The position numbers and the translations under genes were made by a program. DNA of 64,000 nucleotides from Luteolibacter pohnpeiensis (GTDB lineage: Bacteria > Verrucomicrobiota > Verrucomicrobiia > Verrucomicrobiales > Akkermansiaceae), in NCBI RefSeq assembly GCF_016595435.1, contig NZ_JAENIJ010000009.1, positions 93,078-157,077 of the forward strand, written 5' to 3'. The notes under the pieces were generated by a model. The model saw nothing but the letters and a program-made list of their open reading frames with translations, had not been told where the DNA came from and did no database searches. The first letter of the stretch is position 1; every line of letters starts with the position of its first letter. This document shows positions 8,054-17,095 of this stretch, piece by piece.

Positions 8054-9055
8054 TCACAAGCGCGGGAACCGCAGCAATCGATCGCCTGCCGTGATGAACA
8101 CGGATTTGCCGTCTGCACCGCCAAACGCGATGTTGGCGGTCGGCCGATGAGCCCACACGCGACCTAGCAATTTTCCCTCAGCTGAAATGATCAGCAATCC
8201 GCCGGAACCGGTGGTCCAGACGTTTCCATCCGCATCCACCTTGAAACCATCCGCTCCGCCGCCTTTTTCGATTTTCGACATGTCGAAAAACACCCGGCGC
8301 TCGCCAACACCACCCTCTTCACGGATCGGATAAGCGTAAATTCGCGGGTCCGAACCATCCGAGCTGCCGACGAAAAGCGTCTTCCCATCCGAAGAAAGCG
8401 CGATCCCGTTGGGGCGATTGAACTCCTTGGATATCAAACTCACCGCTCCGTCGTCTGGATCGATCCGGAACACACCGCAAAAATCCAGTTCACGATGCGG
8501 GTCATCGGCTTGGCCCGGCAGACCATACACCGGATCGGTGAAGTAAATCGCGCCGCTGGGGTGCACCACCAAGTCATTCGGACTATTCAGACGCTTGCCC
8601 TCAAACCGATCCGCAAGGGTGATTTTCCCTCCGTTTGGGGTCAGGGCAGAAATTCTCCGATCGCCATGTTCCGCGCAAAGCAGCCTGCCTGCGGCATCAA
8701 AGGTCAGCCCGTTCGAACCCGGCTCGCGGCCGTAATCCGCGATACCCGTGTAGCCAGACGGTTTCATGAAATCGCGTAACCCAGTCTCTGGATTCCAGGC
8801 GTGGATCACATTGTTCGGGATGTCGGAAAACAGCAGCTCGCCTGATTTTTCATCCCAAACCGGGCCTTCCGCCCACTTGAATCCGGTTGCCAGGACCTCG
8901 ATGGCCGCGTCCTTCGGCACCAATTGGTCGAGCGCGGGATCAATCCGCTCAATCGTCGGGTCCTCCTGAGCAGCTGCCATCATTGCGAGCGAAAAAAACC
9001 ATGCTGAGATCCATTTCATCCCGTTTATAAGCACCTTGGACTCATGATTTATCAA
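8054..9055 (-). CDS. Exported SMP-30/gluconolactonase/LRE family protein
   Basis: 333 residues with a signal peptide (hydrophobic ISAWFFSLAMMAAAQ ending at an A-Q-E site). The body is the six-bladed propeller of the SMP-30/gluconolactonase family: WAEGPVWDEKSGELLFSD supplies the metal-binding glutamate and NSPNDLVVHPSGAIYFTD the Asn/Asp ligands. The family hydrolyses sugar lactones with a divalent metal; substrate here unknown. Its start overlaps the stop of nth by four bases, so the two are coupled although functionally unrelated. Confidence 0.85.
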   Translation of the reverse strand: MINHESKVLINGMKWISAWFFSLAMMAAAQEDPTIERIDPALDQLVPKDAAIEVLATGFKWAEGPVWDEKSGELLFSDIPNNVIHAWNPETGLRDFMKPSGYTGIADYGREPGSNGLTFDAAGRLLCAEHGDRRISALTPNGGKITLADRFEGKRLNSPNDLVVHPSGAIYFTDPVYGLPGQADDPHRELDFCGVFRIDPDDGAVSLISKEFNRPNGIALSSDGKTLFVGSSDGSDPRIYAYPIREEGGVGERRVFFDMSKIEKGGGADGFKVDADGNVWTTGSGGLLIISAEGKLLGRVWAHRPTANIAFGGADGKSVFITAGDRLLRFPRL

Positions 9056-9678
9056 GGCTTTACGAAAAGCTCACGACACAGCAGGCAGCTTTTTCCATCA
9101 CAGCCGCGGGCTTTGCAGTGTTCGCGGCCGTAAAAAATGATCTGCAAGTGCAGCCGGTTCCAGGATTCGCGGGGAAACAGCTTTTTCAGATCGCGCTCGG
9201 TTTGTTCCACGTTTTTCCCGGTGGTCAATTTCCAACGGGTCGCCAACCGGTGGATGTGCGTATCGACGGGAAAGGCCGGCACTCCAAACGCCTGCGCCAT
9301 CACCACCGAAGCGGTTTTGTGGCCGACGCCCGGCAGTTCTTCCAGTGCCGCAAAGTCCGCAGGAACCTCACCGCCGTATTTCTCCACCAGGATCTTCGAC
9401 AGACCGGAAATCGCCGCCGCCTTGCGCGGGGACAGCCCGCAAGGCCGGATAATCGCCTGAATTTCAGCGACCGGGACCTTCATCATGTCGTGGGGGTTGT
9501 TTGCCAGGGCAAACAGGGCAGGGGTGATCTGGTTTACACGAATGTCGGTGCATTGGGCGGATAGCAAAACCGCGACCAGCAGTGTGTAGGCATCCGTATG
9601 GTCCAGCGGGATCGGCGTCTCCGGGTAAAGTTCGTTGAGACGCTGCAATAAATGCGCCGCGCGTTGCTGCTTGGTCAT
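9052..9678 (-). CDS. nth: Endonuclease III (DNA glycosylase/AP lyase)
   Basis: 208 residues from the ATG at 9678 (MTKQQRAAHLLQRL), which matches the usual Nth N-terminus; an ATG 20 codons upstream would leave only 17 bases to the divergent gene. The helix-hairpin-helix ELPGVGHKTASVV carries the catalytic lysine and PVDTHIHRL the catalytic aspartate. It removes oxidised pyrimidines in base-excision repair. The C-terminal iron-sulfur cysteines are present, but with spacing C-x4-C-x4-C-x2-C instead of C-x6-C-x2-C-x5-C as in E. coli Nth. Confidence 0.92.
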   Translation of the reverse strand: MTKQQRAAHLLQRLNELYPETPIPLDHTDAYTLLVAVLLSAQCTDIRVNQITPALFALANNPHDMMKVPVAEIQAIIRPCGLSPRKAAAISGLSKILVEKYGGEVPADFAALEELPGVGHKTASVVMAQAFGVPAFPVDTHIHRLATRWKLTTGKNVEQTERDLKKLFPRESWNRLHLQIIFYGREHCKARGCDGKSCLLCRELFVKP

Positions 9679-9755
9679 GGCCCATTGTCCGGGCCGGAAA
9701 AAAAGTTGCAAGCCAGGTGACTTGTCCGGGCAGTTCATTCGTCTAAGGTCGCGTC

Positions 9756-10538
9756 ATGCGCCGGTATCGTTCCCTACTCCTCGCCTTGCTTCTCCTTTTC
9801 GGAGAACTGGGCTGGTTGTTCTGGACACCGATTTCAGGCTGGGTGCGGCATGCCGAGGAGAGTTTGCAAGGAATCCGCCTCACCAACACCCCCAAACTGG
9901 TGCCAAATCCGGAAGAATATGCGGTGTTGACCCGCGAAGTCGAACGCTGGCGGACCGATCTCGCCACCCGCTATGCAAACGCACCATCGCCGGAAGAGCG
10001 CGCGCAAGTTGTGTCCGATGCGAGGATGCTTCTGGAAAAAGCAATGCCCGCCATGATGCGTTGCTGGCTCGGAACGCCCTATGATTTCAATGGCACCGCG
10101 TCCGCACCAGGCTCGGACAAGATTGCTTGCGGCTACTTCGTCGCCACGGTGCTGAAAGACGCTGGATTCCGCGTCAATCGTTACCGTTTGGCGCAGCAGC
10201 CGTCTGAAAACATCCTGCGCACCTTTCTCTCCAAAGATTCCTGTCTGCTCAAGATCGGCGTCAGTTACGACCACTTCACTGACGACATCTCGTCCCTCGA
10301 ACCGGGGATTTACGTGCTGGGTCTGGATACCCATGTGGGATTTCTTCTGATCGATCCAAGTGGCTTCCGCTTCATCCATTCCTCCGGGCGAAGACCTTGG
10401 TGCGTGGTTGAGCAAAGCCGCGACGAGGCCCTGGTGGTCAAGCTTTCCAACTGGCGCATGCTGGGAAATCTAACAGCGGATCCCGACCTGATCCGGCAGT
10501 GGCTGGAAGGCAATCCGATCGCAGTTCACGGCACCTGA
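9756..10538 (+). CDS. Membrane-anchored NlpC/P60-like cysteine hydrolase candidate
   Basis: 260 residues. An N-terminal hydrophobic segment (LLLALLLLFGELGWLFW) anchors or exports it. A papain-like arrangement can be seen: KIACGYFVATVLKDAGF has a cysteine at the start of a helix (C125), DTHVGFLLI gives a histidine (H193), and a further FIHSS follows (H208). This order of Cys, then His on a strand is that of NlpC/P60/CHAP-type peptidoglycan hydrolases. Similarity is at motif level only, so the class is tentative. Divergent from nth. Confidence 0.5.
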   Translation: MRRYRSLLLALLLLFGELGWLFWTPISGWVRHAEESLQGIRLTNTPKLVPNPEEYAVLTREVERWRTDLATRYANAPSPEERAQVVSDARMLLEKAMPAMMRCWLGTPYDFNGTASAPGSDKIACGYFVATVLKDAGFRVNRYRLAQQPSENILRTFLSKDSCLLKIGVSYDHFTDDISSLEPGIYVLGLDTHVGFLLIDPSGFRFIHSSGRRPWCVVEQSRDEALVVKLSNWRMLGNLTADPDLIRQWLEGNPIAVHGT

Positions 10539-10585
10539 AGGATTTAGCGAAGACTTGCGGAATTCCGAGCGTAAGAAGAATCCCC

Positions 10586-11836
10586 ATGATGAGGCATTTA
10601 TCACTCCGTATTGTTTCGCTGCTCGTGCTCGTGACTCCGCTTGCCCGGGCGGACTATGCGTTCCGCGACGGCGATCGGGTCGCATTTCTGGGCGACAGCA
10701 TCACCGCTGCGCGCGGATACACCAAAATCATTGAGCATTACACGCTGATGCGGTTTCCCGATCGCAAAATCACCTTCGTGAATGCCGGTGTCGGCGGCGA
10801 TACCGCATCGGGCTGCCTGAAACGGCTCGATCGTGATGTCTTCGATCGCGGTGCCACCGTGGTCACGGTCGCCTTCGGCATCAACGACATCGGCTGGGGA
10901 ACCAAAGCCGACGATGAACACCGCAAGGCCTACCTCGACGGCATCCGCACCATCATCGCCCGTTGCAAGGAACATCACGTCCGCCCCATCATCTGCTCCG
11001 CCGCCATCACGGCGGAAGATCCGGACACCGCAGAGAAGGGCTACCTCCAAGGCATGATGGACGAAGGCCTCGAACTGGCGCGTTCACTGGGCGCGGAAAC
11101 CGTGGATGTCCAACGCACGATGCGGGAAATCCAGCGCCGCGTCCTCAACACCAATGCCTCCAAGGCGAACGCAGAGGAGCACGATCACCTGCACATCAAG
11201 GACGGCATTCACCTGGCGGAACTGGGAGATCTGGCCATGGCCTACTCGATCATCAAGGGTCTCGGTGCGCCGGAGGAAGTTTCCACCGCCACCATTGATG
11301 CGGATACCGGCAAGATCGTCAGCAGTTCCGGTTGTAAAATCAGCGAAGTTGCCCACCAGCCCGGAGAATTGGAATTTACCCGGCTCGACGAAGGTCTGCC
11401 GGTTAACTTCGGGCCGCTTTCACAGCTGAAATACCAATGGGTGCCGATTCCCGATGGCATCAATGGCTATCGCTTGAAAATCGCAAACCTCGCCGCTGGA
11501 AAATACGAAATCAAAGCCGGAGGACGTCCGCTGGGGACCGCTTCCGCGCAGGATCTGGCGGCTGGCATCAATCTTTCCTCCATGACCGGCAACGGCTGGG
11601 AACCCGGCGGTCCATGGGACGTCCAATCGAATGTCGAAATGCAGCTGGTGGAAGCTCGCGACCGGCTGTTCATGGCGCAGCACACCGAGGAACAATATCC
11701 GATGGAACAACCGAATCTGTCCGAAGCAACCAAACATATTGGTGCGCTGGAAAAGCAACTCATCGAAAACCAACGTGAAGTTGCCAAACCCCGGCCCTAT
11801 CACTTCGTGATCAGCAAAGTCGCTGACGATAGCTGA
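10586..11836 (+). CDS. Exported SGNH/GDSL hydrolase
   Basis: About 416 residues starting at the ATG-ATG at 10586, directly before a signal peptide (LRIVSLLVLVTPLARA). SGNH blocks are clear: AFLGDSIT (nucleophile Ser about 38), GVGGDT (Gly), AFGINDIG (Asn) and DGIHLAELG (catalytic Asp and His). These enzymes act on ester bonds, often acetylated carbohydrates. A C-terminal beta-rich region of about 170 residues follows the catalytic domain (GNGWEPGGPWDVQSN), a layout common in secreted sugar esterases of Verrucomicrobia and Planctomycetes. Confidence 0.85.
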   Translation: MMRHLSLRIVSLLVLVTPLARADYAFRDGDRVAFLGDSITAARGYTKIIEHYTLMRFPDRKITFVNAGVGGDTASGCLKRLDRDVFDRGATVVTVAFGINDIGWGTKADDEHRKAYLDGIRTIIARCKEHHVRPIICSAAITAEDPDTAEKGYLQGMMDEGLELARSLGAETVDVQRTMREIQRRVLNTNASKANAEEHDHLHIKDGIHLAELGDLAMAYSIIKGLGAPEEVSTATIDADTGKIVSSSGCKISEVAHQPGELEFTRLDEGLPVNFGPLSQLKYQWVPIPDGINGYRLKIANLAAGKYEIKAGGRPLGTASAQDLAAGINLSSMTGNGWEPGGPWDVQSNVEMQLVEARDRLFMAQHTEEQYPMEQPNLSEATKHIGALEKQLIENQREVAKPRPYHFVISKVADDS

Positions 11837-11892
11837 GATCGCTGCGACGAATTCGGCGGGCGGGCGAATTTCAGATTGGAATTGAGCCCGCC

Positions 11893-12369
11893 ATGCCGAA
11901 GCTCGGCGGCATGTTCAACATCGTCCTGGTCGAGCCTGAAATCCCTCACAATGCCGGCGCCGCCGGGCGATTGGCTCTCGCGACCGACTCGACCCTGCAC
12001 TTGGTGAAGCCGCTCGGGTTTTCCTTGGAAGACAAGCACGTCCGCCGCACCGGGCTGGATTACTGGCAGGACGTGAAGCTCAAGGTTTGGGAATCCTACG
12101 ACGAATTCTGCGCCGCCAACGCGGATGGCAGAATGTGGTTCCTCAGCACCAAAGCCAAGCAATCGCCATGGACCGCCGAATTTCAACCCGGGGATTTCCT
12201 CGTCTTCGGCCGCGAAACCAAAGGCCTGCCGGAATCCGTCGTCTTCGCCGCTGGCGACCAAGCGCTCCGCATCCCCATGGCCCCGGGCGGGACACGCAGC
12301 CTCAATCTTTCCACTGCCGTAGCGATCGTCCTCTACGAAGCCGCCCGCCAGCAGGATCCGGGGTGGTGA
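11893..12369 (+). CDS. trmL: tRNA (cytidine/uridine-34-2'-O)-methyltransferase TrmL
   Basis: 158 residues, the length of TrmL (SPOUT class). The N-terminus FNIVLVEPEIPHNAG, the LEDKHVRRTGLDYW segment and the knotted C-terminal motif with FGRETKGLP, IPMAPGGTRSLNLSTAVAIVLYE match the family. It methylates the wobble base of tRNA-Leu isoacceptors. ATG at 11893 has a GGAATTGAG upstream; the E. coli-like start would be six codons later (11911). The stop abuts the stop of the convergent SDR gene exactly. Confidence 0.92.
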   Translation: MPKLGGMFNIVLVEPEIPHNAGAAGRLALATDSTLHLVKPLGFSLEDKHVRRTGLDYWQDVKLKVWESYDEFCAANADGRMWFLSTKAKQSPWTAEFQPGDFLVFGRETKGLPESVVFAAGDQALRIPMAPGGTRSLNLSTAVAIVLYEAARQQDPGW

Positions 12370-13140
12370 TCACAACGGGTGCCGGGCGTTCCACTCACGA
12401 TCGTTTTGGGTGAGGCTGCGCTGAGGTGTCGGCACGATGTCGAGAGCCTTGATGCTGATTCGTTCCGGTTTTGAGATCGCCCAAACTACCGCATCAGCCA
12501 CATCATCGGCAGAAAGTGGCGTCATGCCCTCGAAGACTTTCTCGAACTTGTCATCCTTCCGCCCCACGCGATCAAAATGGAAATTGGTGCGTACAAAGCC
12601 TGGCCGCACCGCCAATACCCGTATGTCGGTGCCAAGCATTTCATTGCGTAACGCATTGGAGAATCCCTCGAGAAATGCCTTCGAGGAATGGTAGCTCACT
12701 TCACCCATTCCCTTGATGGGAACTTCCAAACCCGTGACGGAGGAAACATTGACGATCGTTCCTTTTCCGTTCGGGATCCACATTGAACGCAGCACCGCGT
12801 GGGTCGCATTGACAACACCGAGGACGTTCACACCGATGACTTGATGAATGTCATCAATCGGCTGCTCCCAAAATGCATGGGGCGCGCCGAGAGCAATGCC
12901 TGCATTGTTGATGAGAACATCGGGAATCCAGCCGTTTGCACGCAGCTCTTCGACCACGTTGTGCGTTTCTTTCTTATCCGTGATGTCGCAGCGGACTTGT
13001 CTCACACCGACGTTTGGTTTTTTGGATCCGGAACGTGAAAGGCTGACCACATCTGCGCCTGCCTGGACAAGCTGGGTGGCAATTGCCAGACCGATTCCAG
13101 ACGAACCTCCGGTGATGAGCACTTTGAGAGTTTTATCCAT
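12370..13140 (-). CDS. SDR-family oxidoreductase
   Basis: 256 residues, classical short-chain dehydrogenase. TGGSSGIG (residues about 10-17) binds the dinucleotide, NNAGIALG stabilises the core, SSVTG carries the catalytic Ser, and YHSSK the Tyr/Lys pair. Substrate unknown. It follows a second SDR gene (gap 33 bases) in the same orientation; both are divergent from the XRE regulator at 14081, which suggests common control. It abuts trmL tail to tail (TGATCA). Confidence 0.85.
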   Translation of the reverse strand: MDKTLKVLITGGSSGIGLAIATQLVQAGADVVSLSRSGSKKPNVGVRQVRCDITDKKETHNVVEELRANGWIPDVLINNAGIALGAPHAFWEQPIDDIHQVIGVNVLGVVNATHAVLRSMWIPNGKGTIVNVSSVTGLEVPIKGMGEVSYHSSKAFLEGFSNALRNEMLGTDIRVLAVRPGFVRTNFHFDRVGRKDDKFEKVFEGMTPLSADDVADAVVWAISKPERISIKALDIVPTPQRSLTQNDREWNARHPL

Positions 13141-13173
13141 ATTAATTTCGGTTTTTAGGTTGAGGCTCTCAAC

Positions 13174-14025
13174 TCAAGCTTCGTCGTTCGGAAAATCCGC
13201 TCCGATTGATATTTCCTCCCACGCTTTAAAATCCCTGCGCAGGCTATCCAGTTTTTCGTGGGCCAATTGAACCGCGTCGTTTCCCAGCAACAGATGCAAC
13301 GGGGAATCCTCAACCTCAACCGCACGAATGATTGCATCGGCGGCGCGAGCCGGATCGCCTGGTTGATTCCCGCTCGCCTGCCTCATCGTCCGGCGAAACT
13401 CCCCGACGGTTTCGGCGTAATCTTCAATTTCAATCGGACTTTCCTTTGCGGAGCGACCCGCCCAATCGGTGCGAAAACCACTGGGTTCTACCAGGGTCAC
13501 TCGGATGCCAAGGGGCGCGACCTCCTTGGCCAAACCTTCGGACAAGCCCTCGACGGCGAATTTACTAGCATTGTAGTAAACGACACTCGGAAAAGTGGTC
13601 AGCCCGCCAATCGAGGAAATATTGACGATGTGGCCGGACCGCCGGGCACGCATGCCGGGCAGCACCGCATGGATCATTGCTGCGAGACCAAAGAAATTGA
13701 TCTCAAACATGCGGCGGATTTCAGGTTCCTCGCTTTCCTCGACTCCGGCAAAATAGCCGATGCCCGCATTGTTGACGAGAACGTCAATTCCGCCGAAATG
13801 CTTTTCAGTTTTACGAACTGCTTCCGCGATTTGTTCGGAAAGGGTGACATCCAAGGTGAGCACCAGCGCGCGATCTTCATACCCTTGAGCGAGCGACTCG
13901 ATTTGCTTTGGATCGCGAGCGGTGATAGCAACCTGATGACCTTCCGCTAAAACGGCCTTTGCCAATTCTCGTCCGAATCCCGTCGAGCAGCCAGTGATCA
14001 ACCATGTTTTGTTTTTTGGTGACAT
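13174..14025 (-). CDS. SDR-family oxidoreductase
   Basis: 283 residues. TGCSTGFGRELA is the Rossmann glycine motif of the 'classical SDR, RDH-like' type; NNAGIGYF, ISSIGG with the Ser, and YNASKFAVEG with Tyr/Lys complete the active site. The C-terminal part (RAADAIIRAVEVEDSPLHLLLGNDA) is typical of this SDR group in oxidative or xenobiotic-response pairs. Upstream and divergent is an XRE regulator with a palindrome on its start codon, the likely regulator. Confidence 0.85.
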   Translation of the reverse strand: MSPKNKTWLITGCSTGFGRELAKAVLAEGHQVAITARDPKQIESLAQGYEDRALVLTLDVTLSEQIAEAVRKTEKHFGGIDVLVNNAGIGYFAGVEESEEPEIRRMFEINFFGLAAMIHAVLPGMRARRSGHIVNISSIGGLTTFPSVVYYNASKFAVEGLSEGLAKEVAPLGIRVTLVEPSGFRTDWAGRSAKESPIEIEDYAETVGEFRRTMRQASGNQPGDPARAADAIIRAVEVEDSPLHLLLGNDAVQLAHEKLDSLRRDFKAWEEISIGADFPNDEA

Positions 14026-14069
14026 GAACCCAGCTTAAGAAGCCCCAATCGCGGAACAATATGACGCAT

Positions 14070-14081
14070 TATCCTAGGATA
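14070..14081. promoter_or_regulatory. Perfect 12-bp palindrome at the XRE regulator start (candidate operator)
   Basis: TATCCTAGGATA, fully symmetric, in the 55-base space between the divergent SDR and XRE genes. Its last base is the A of the regulator's ATG. Binding here would block the regulator's translation start region and probably both promoters. Role inferred from position and symmetry. Confidence 0.5.
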
Positions 14082-14983
14082 TGAACTACCACCCTCAAGA
14101 ACCAGTCGAGTCGATCAGCAGTGAACCGCATCGCGCCGAACTCGCCGAGTTTCTCCGCACGAGGCGGCAACGAGCCAACCCAGCCGATTTTGGATTCCAA
14201 ATCGGAGCTCGCCGCCGGACCCCGGGATTGCGGCGGGAGGAGGTGGCCCAGCTCTCGTTTGTCAGTTTGGCGTGGTATACGTTTCTGGAGCAGGGAAGAC
14301 CGGTTAGAGCCTCCGCAGATGTACTCGACCGGCTTTGCCGTGGACTCCGGCTTGATCGCGCAGAGCGTGAACATCTTTACCTCCTTGCACGGGGACACCC
14401 GCCCAACGATGTGAATGAGAATTCTTGGTCGGTTGACCCACAGCTGCAGCAAATATTGGATGCGATCTCGTTCCCCGCCTACGCGTCGCTCAACGATTGG
14501 ACCATTGTTGCTGCAAACCGCGTCGCCAGGCTGGTTTTCTTTGATCAGTCAGTCGATCCAGACGGCCCGCTCAACACCCTCAAGCTCGTCTTTGCGGATC
14601 CTGTGCACCGCCGAATCATCGTAAATTGGGAGCAGCAGGCAAAAGATACGCTAGCCCTTTTCCGTGCAAGCACCGCCCAAAACATCGGCGAGGATTGGCA
14701 CCGCAAACTGGTTGAAGAAGTCTCGGAAGTTAACGAGGAATTCCGAACCTGGTGGCCACAGCACGAGATTCGGGCTTCTCACGGCGGCCCAAAGGAATTC
14801 GATCACCCCACCGTCGGCAGAATGACGTTCGAGCCCAAAACGCTGCGCTACGAAGGCGACATTCCCGTGCGGATCATCATCAAGATTCCGAGCTGCGAGA
14901 AAACCGCTACAAAGCTGGATCAACTGCTTTCAGATCAAGCAGCTGATAACCGTTCCGCTCAATCCAAAATCAGTGGCACCTAA
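14081..14983 (+). CDS. XRE-family regulator with MmyB-like ligand domain
   Basis: 300 residues. The N-terminal half has the HTH of the MmyB-like group: LAEFLRTRRQRANPADFG, then RRTPGLRREEVAQLSFVSLAWYTFLEQGR, with the typical 'TPGLRREEVA' signature. The C-terminal half (from LDAISFPAYASLNDWTIVAANRVA) is the MmyB-like ligand-binding domain, PAS-like. Members of this group commonly control a divergent SDR gene, as here. A perfect palindrome overlies its start codon. Confidence 0.88.
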   Translation: MNYHPQEPVESISSEPHRAELAEFLRTRRQRANPADFGFQIGARRRTPGLRREEVAQLSFVSLAWYTFLEQGRPVRASADVLDRLCRGLRLDRAEREHLYLLARGHPPNDVNENSWSVDPQLQQILDAISFPAYASLNDWTIVAANRVARLVFFDQSVDPDGPLNTLKLVFADPVHRRIIVNWEQQAKDTLALFRASTAQNIGEDWHRKLVEEVSEVNEEFRTWWPQHEIRASHGGPKEFDHPTVGRMTFEPKTLRYEGDIPVRIIIKIPSCEKTATKLDQLLSDQAADNRSAQSKISGT

Positions 14984-15037
14984 AGTCCTTAGAGGTGAAT
15001 CAAGCCAGAATGGATCCCTGAAGAACCGCCAACTTAC

Positions 15038-16456
15038 CTATTCAGGAAAAACAATCTTCTCCACGCCTGTGGGACCGTCGTTGCCGAAATTGTCGCCAAT
15101 GTCTTTGCTTGTGACGTAGAGCATCAAGCTGATCAGGGCCAGCGCGCAACCTGTCTGGATGATTTCAAGGGGTTTCGCTTGGACCGGACGCCCGCAAATT
15201 TTTTCCAGTATGGCCAGGGTGATGTGGCCGCCGTCGAGGACGGGCAGGGGCAGCATGTTGAGAATGGCGAGGTTCACGTTGAACAACACCATGAAGGAAA
15301 GAATGCGCCGCCAGCCTTCATCGGTTTGCAGCAGGTGGTATTGAAGTGTCGCGATGCCGACCGGTCCGCTGAGATGCTGGACACCGATGCTGGATTTCCT
15401 TGAAGCCACGCTGGTGATGGTGGTCCACATCATTTTTACCGTGTCGGAGATCTGTGAAATCGGGCTGGGGTGAACGATGTCGAAGTTTACATCAGGAATT
15501 TCAGAGAAAAGGATCCCCAGCATTGGCCCCTTACCCTTTGGCTCCACAGGCACTTGTGGGGTAGCGGTCAACTGAACCTCCGCTTTATCGCGAAGCACCA
15601 CAAATTCCATCGGATGGGCACCGATTTCGTTGATATAAGCGATCGCTGGCTGGCTTGATTTGAATTCGCGTCCGTTGATCGTGAGAAGCTTGTCGCCTGA
15701 TTTGAATCCTGCTTTTTCACCCGGACTTCCGGGAGTGATCGACGCGACTTCGATGTGGTCAGCTTCCGGGCCAATGCCGACTTGCCGCAAACCAGCGCGT
15801 TGAAACCACTTGGTTGGTTCTGTCTCGAATCGGGAGGTAATTTTAAGTGGCTCCGGGTTTCCATCGCGCAAAACCGTGAACACGATTTCGTTACCTTCGC
15901 TCAGAACGATGTTTTCCTGAATGCTGTTGAGCGTTCCTTGGAATCCATCCACCGGAGTTCCGTTGATCGCGATGATTTTATCGCCCAGCTTGATCCCCGC
16001 TCGGGCGGCAGGACCTTTTTCCTCGAGCCGCCCAACAATCTGGCTCGGAACGACGTCCTTTGGCTTGCCGACTCCCCAGACGACACAAGCAGCCACAAAA
16101 GCCAGCATGATGGAAAACAATGGCCCAGCAAAGGCGACGATGATTTTATCCAGCGGGGAAATCGGTGGTAGCGGTTTCTCGCTGAGGTTGCCGCCCTCGA
16201 TCGACTCCATCGGAGCCATCTGTGGCAAGGCAACAAAGCCACCCGCAGGAATCCAGCCGAGACCGTACTGAACGCCGTTGATGGTTTTTTTCCAGATCGG
16301 CTTACCGAACCAGATTTGAAAGCGGTCGATTTGAAGCCCCCTCCAACGTCCGGCGAGGAAATGGCCGAGTTCGTGAACGAAAATGATGATGTTGAAAAGC
16401 ATCAGAACGACGCCAATCAACAGGATGGTGTAGAGAATGGATGTGAGAACGGCCAT
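15038..16456 (-). CDS. rseP: Site-2 intramembrane metalloprotease RseP
   Basis: 472 residues. HELGH (28-32) in the first transmembrane helix and LDGGH near residue 405 supply the zinc ligands; two tandem PDZ domains lie between (around GRLEEKGPAARAGIKLGDKIIAINGTP and ITPGSPGEKAGFKSGDKLLTINGREF). RseP cleaves membrane-embedded anti-sigma factors and leftover signal peptides. It is the last gene of a minus-strand block with floA and two NfeD genes, all concerned with membrane quality control. Confidence 0.93.
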   Translation of the reverse strand: MAVLTSILYTILLIGVVLMLFNIIIFVHELGHFLAGRWRGLQIDRFQIWFGKPIWKKTINGVQYGLGWIPAGGFVALPQMAPMESIEGGNLSEKPLPPISPLDKIIVAFAGPLFSIMLAFVAACVVWGVGKPKDVVPSQIVGRLEEKGPAARAGIKLGDKIIAINGTPVDGFQGTLNSIQENIVLSEGNEIVFTVLRDGNPEPLKITSRFETEPTKWFQRAGLRQVGIGPEADHIEVASITPGSPGEKAGFKSGDKLLTINGREFKSSQPAIAYINEIGAHPMEFVVLRDKAEVQLTATPQVPVEPKGKGPMLGILFSEIPDVNFDIVHPSPISQISDTVKMMWTTITSVASRKSSIGVQHLSGPVGIATLQYHLLQTDEGWRRILSFMVLFNVNLAILNMLPLPVLDGGHITLAILEKICGRPVQAKPLEIIQTGCALALISLMLYVTSKDIGDNFGNDGPTGVEKIVFPE

Positions 16457-16541
16457 GAGCGGATGAGCGGCTAGCTCCGGAATCTAGCGATACAAGACTA
16501 CCGGGCAAGTTCATTAAAAACGTCGGAATTCGGGGTGATGA

Positions 16542-17084
16542 TTAACGCAGTCCAACGGGTGGGTCCAAAATTTCACGCATGATGATGGCGCGGCGTAGCT
16601 CGCTCTTGTTGCGCAGCCGTGAACGCACGGAGTCTTTCGCTGAAACCGTTGATGTAACCGCAACGGTTTTGGTTGTCCTGGCCATTGGCAAGCTGACAGG
16701 TTTTGACTTACGAATTTCCCGAAGCTTTGCCTGGAGCTGCTGCTGGCGCTCCAATTCCGTCCTATCCACTCCCATCTTGGAAGGTAATGGGGGTGGCTCC
16801 GGCATGCGCGTTTTCCCGCGAACCACGGTTTTGTTAGATGTCTTCAACGGTGGTGGAACATAGGGCAGCGGAGGTGGAGTGTCGGGAACCTCGTTTGCTG
16901 GCGGGAAACGATATTCGTACTCAGCGGACTCGCCTGCAGCTTCGCGCTCGCGACGGTTGATTTCTTCGATCTCCTCGTTTGCTTCCTGACTCTCTTTCAG
17001 TTCACGGTACTTGTTGAAAAGAAAGATCGTGCCACCGCCGATCAAGATCAGCAGCTGTGGGTGATCGAAGATAAAATCAAACAT
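16542..17084 (-). CDS. Single-pass membrane protein of unknown function
   Basis: 180 residues. A short N-terminal hydrophobic segment (PQLLILIGGGTIFLF, about residues 9-23) is followed by a charged coiled-coil stretch (ELKESQEANEEIEEINRREREAAG), then a proline-rich linker (PDTPPPLPYVPPPLK) and a basic C-terminal region (LRNKSELRRAIIMREIL). Family not recognised. It sits 11 bases after floA and before rseP in the same block, so may assist the flotillin or protease. Confidence 0.55.
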   Translation of the reverse strand: MFDFIFDHPQLLILIGGGTIFLFNKYRELKESQEANEEIEEINRREREAAGESAEYEYRFPPANEVPDTPPPLPYVPPPLKTSNKTVVRGKTRMPEPPPLPSKMGVDRTELERQQQLQAKLREIRKSKPVSLPMARTTKTVAVTSTVSAKDSVRSRLRNKSELRRAIIMREILDPPVGLR

Positions 17085-17095
17085 CAGCGTGAGGT

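Noticed and set aside
9203..9212. parS-like half site TGTTCCACGT inside nth
   Set aside because: The right half (TTTTCC) does not match; no palindrome, so no ParB site.
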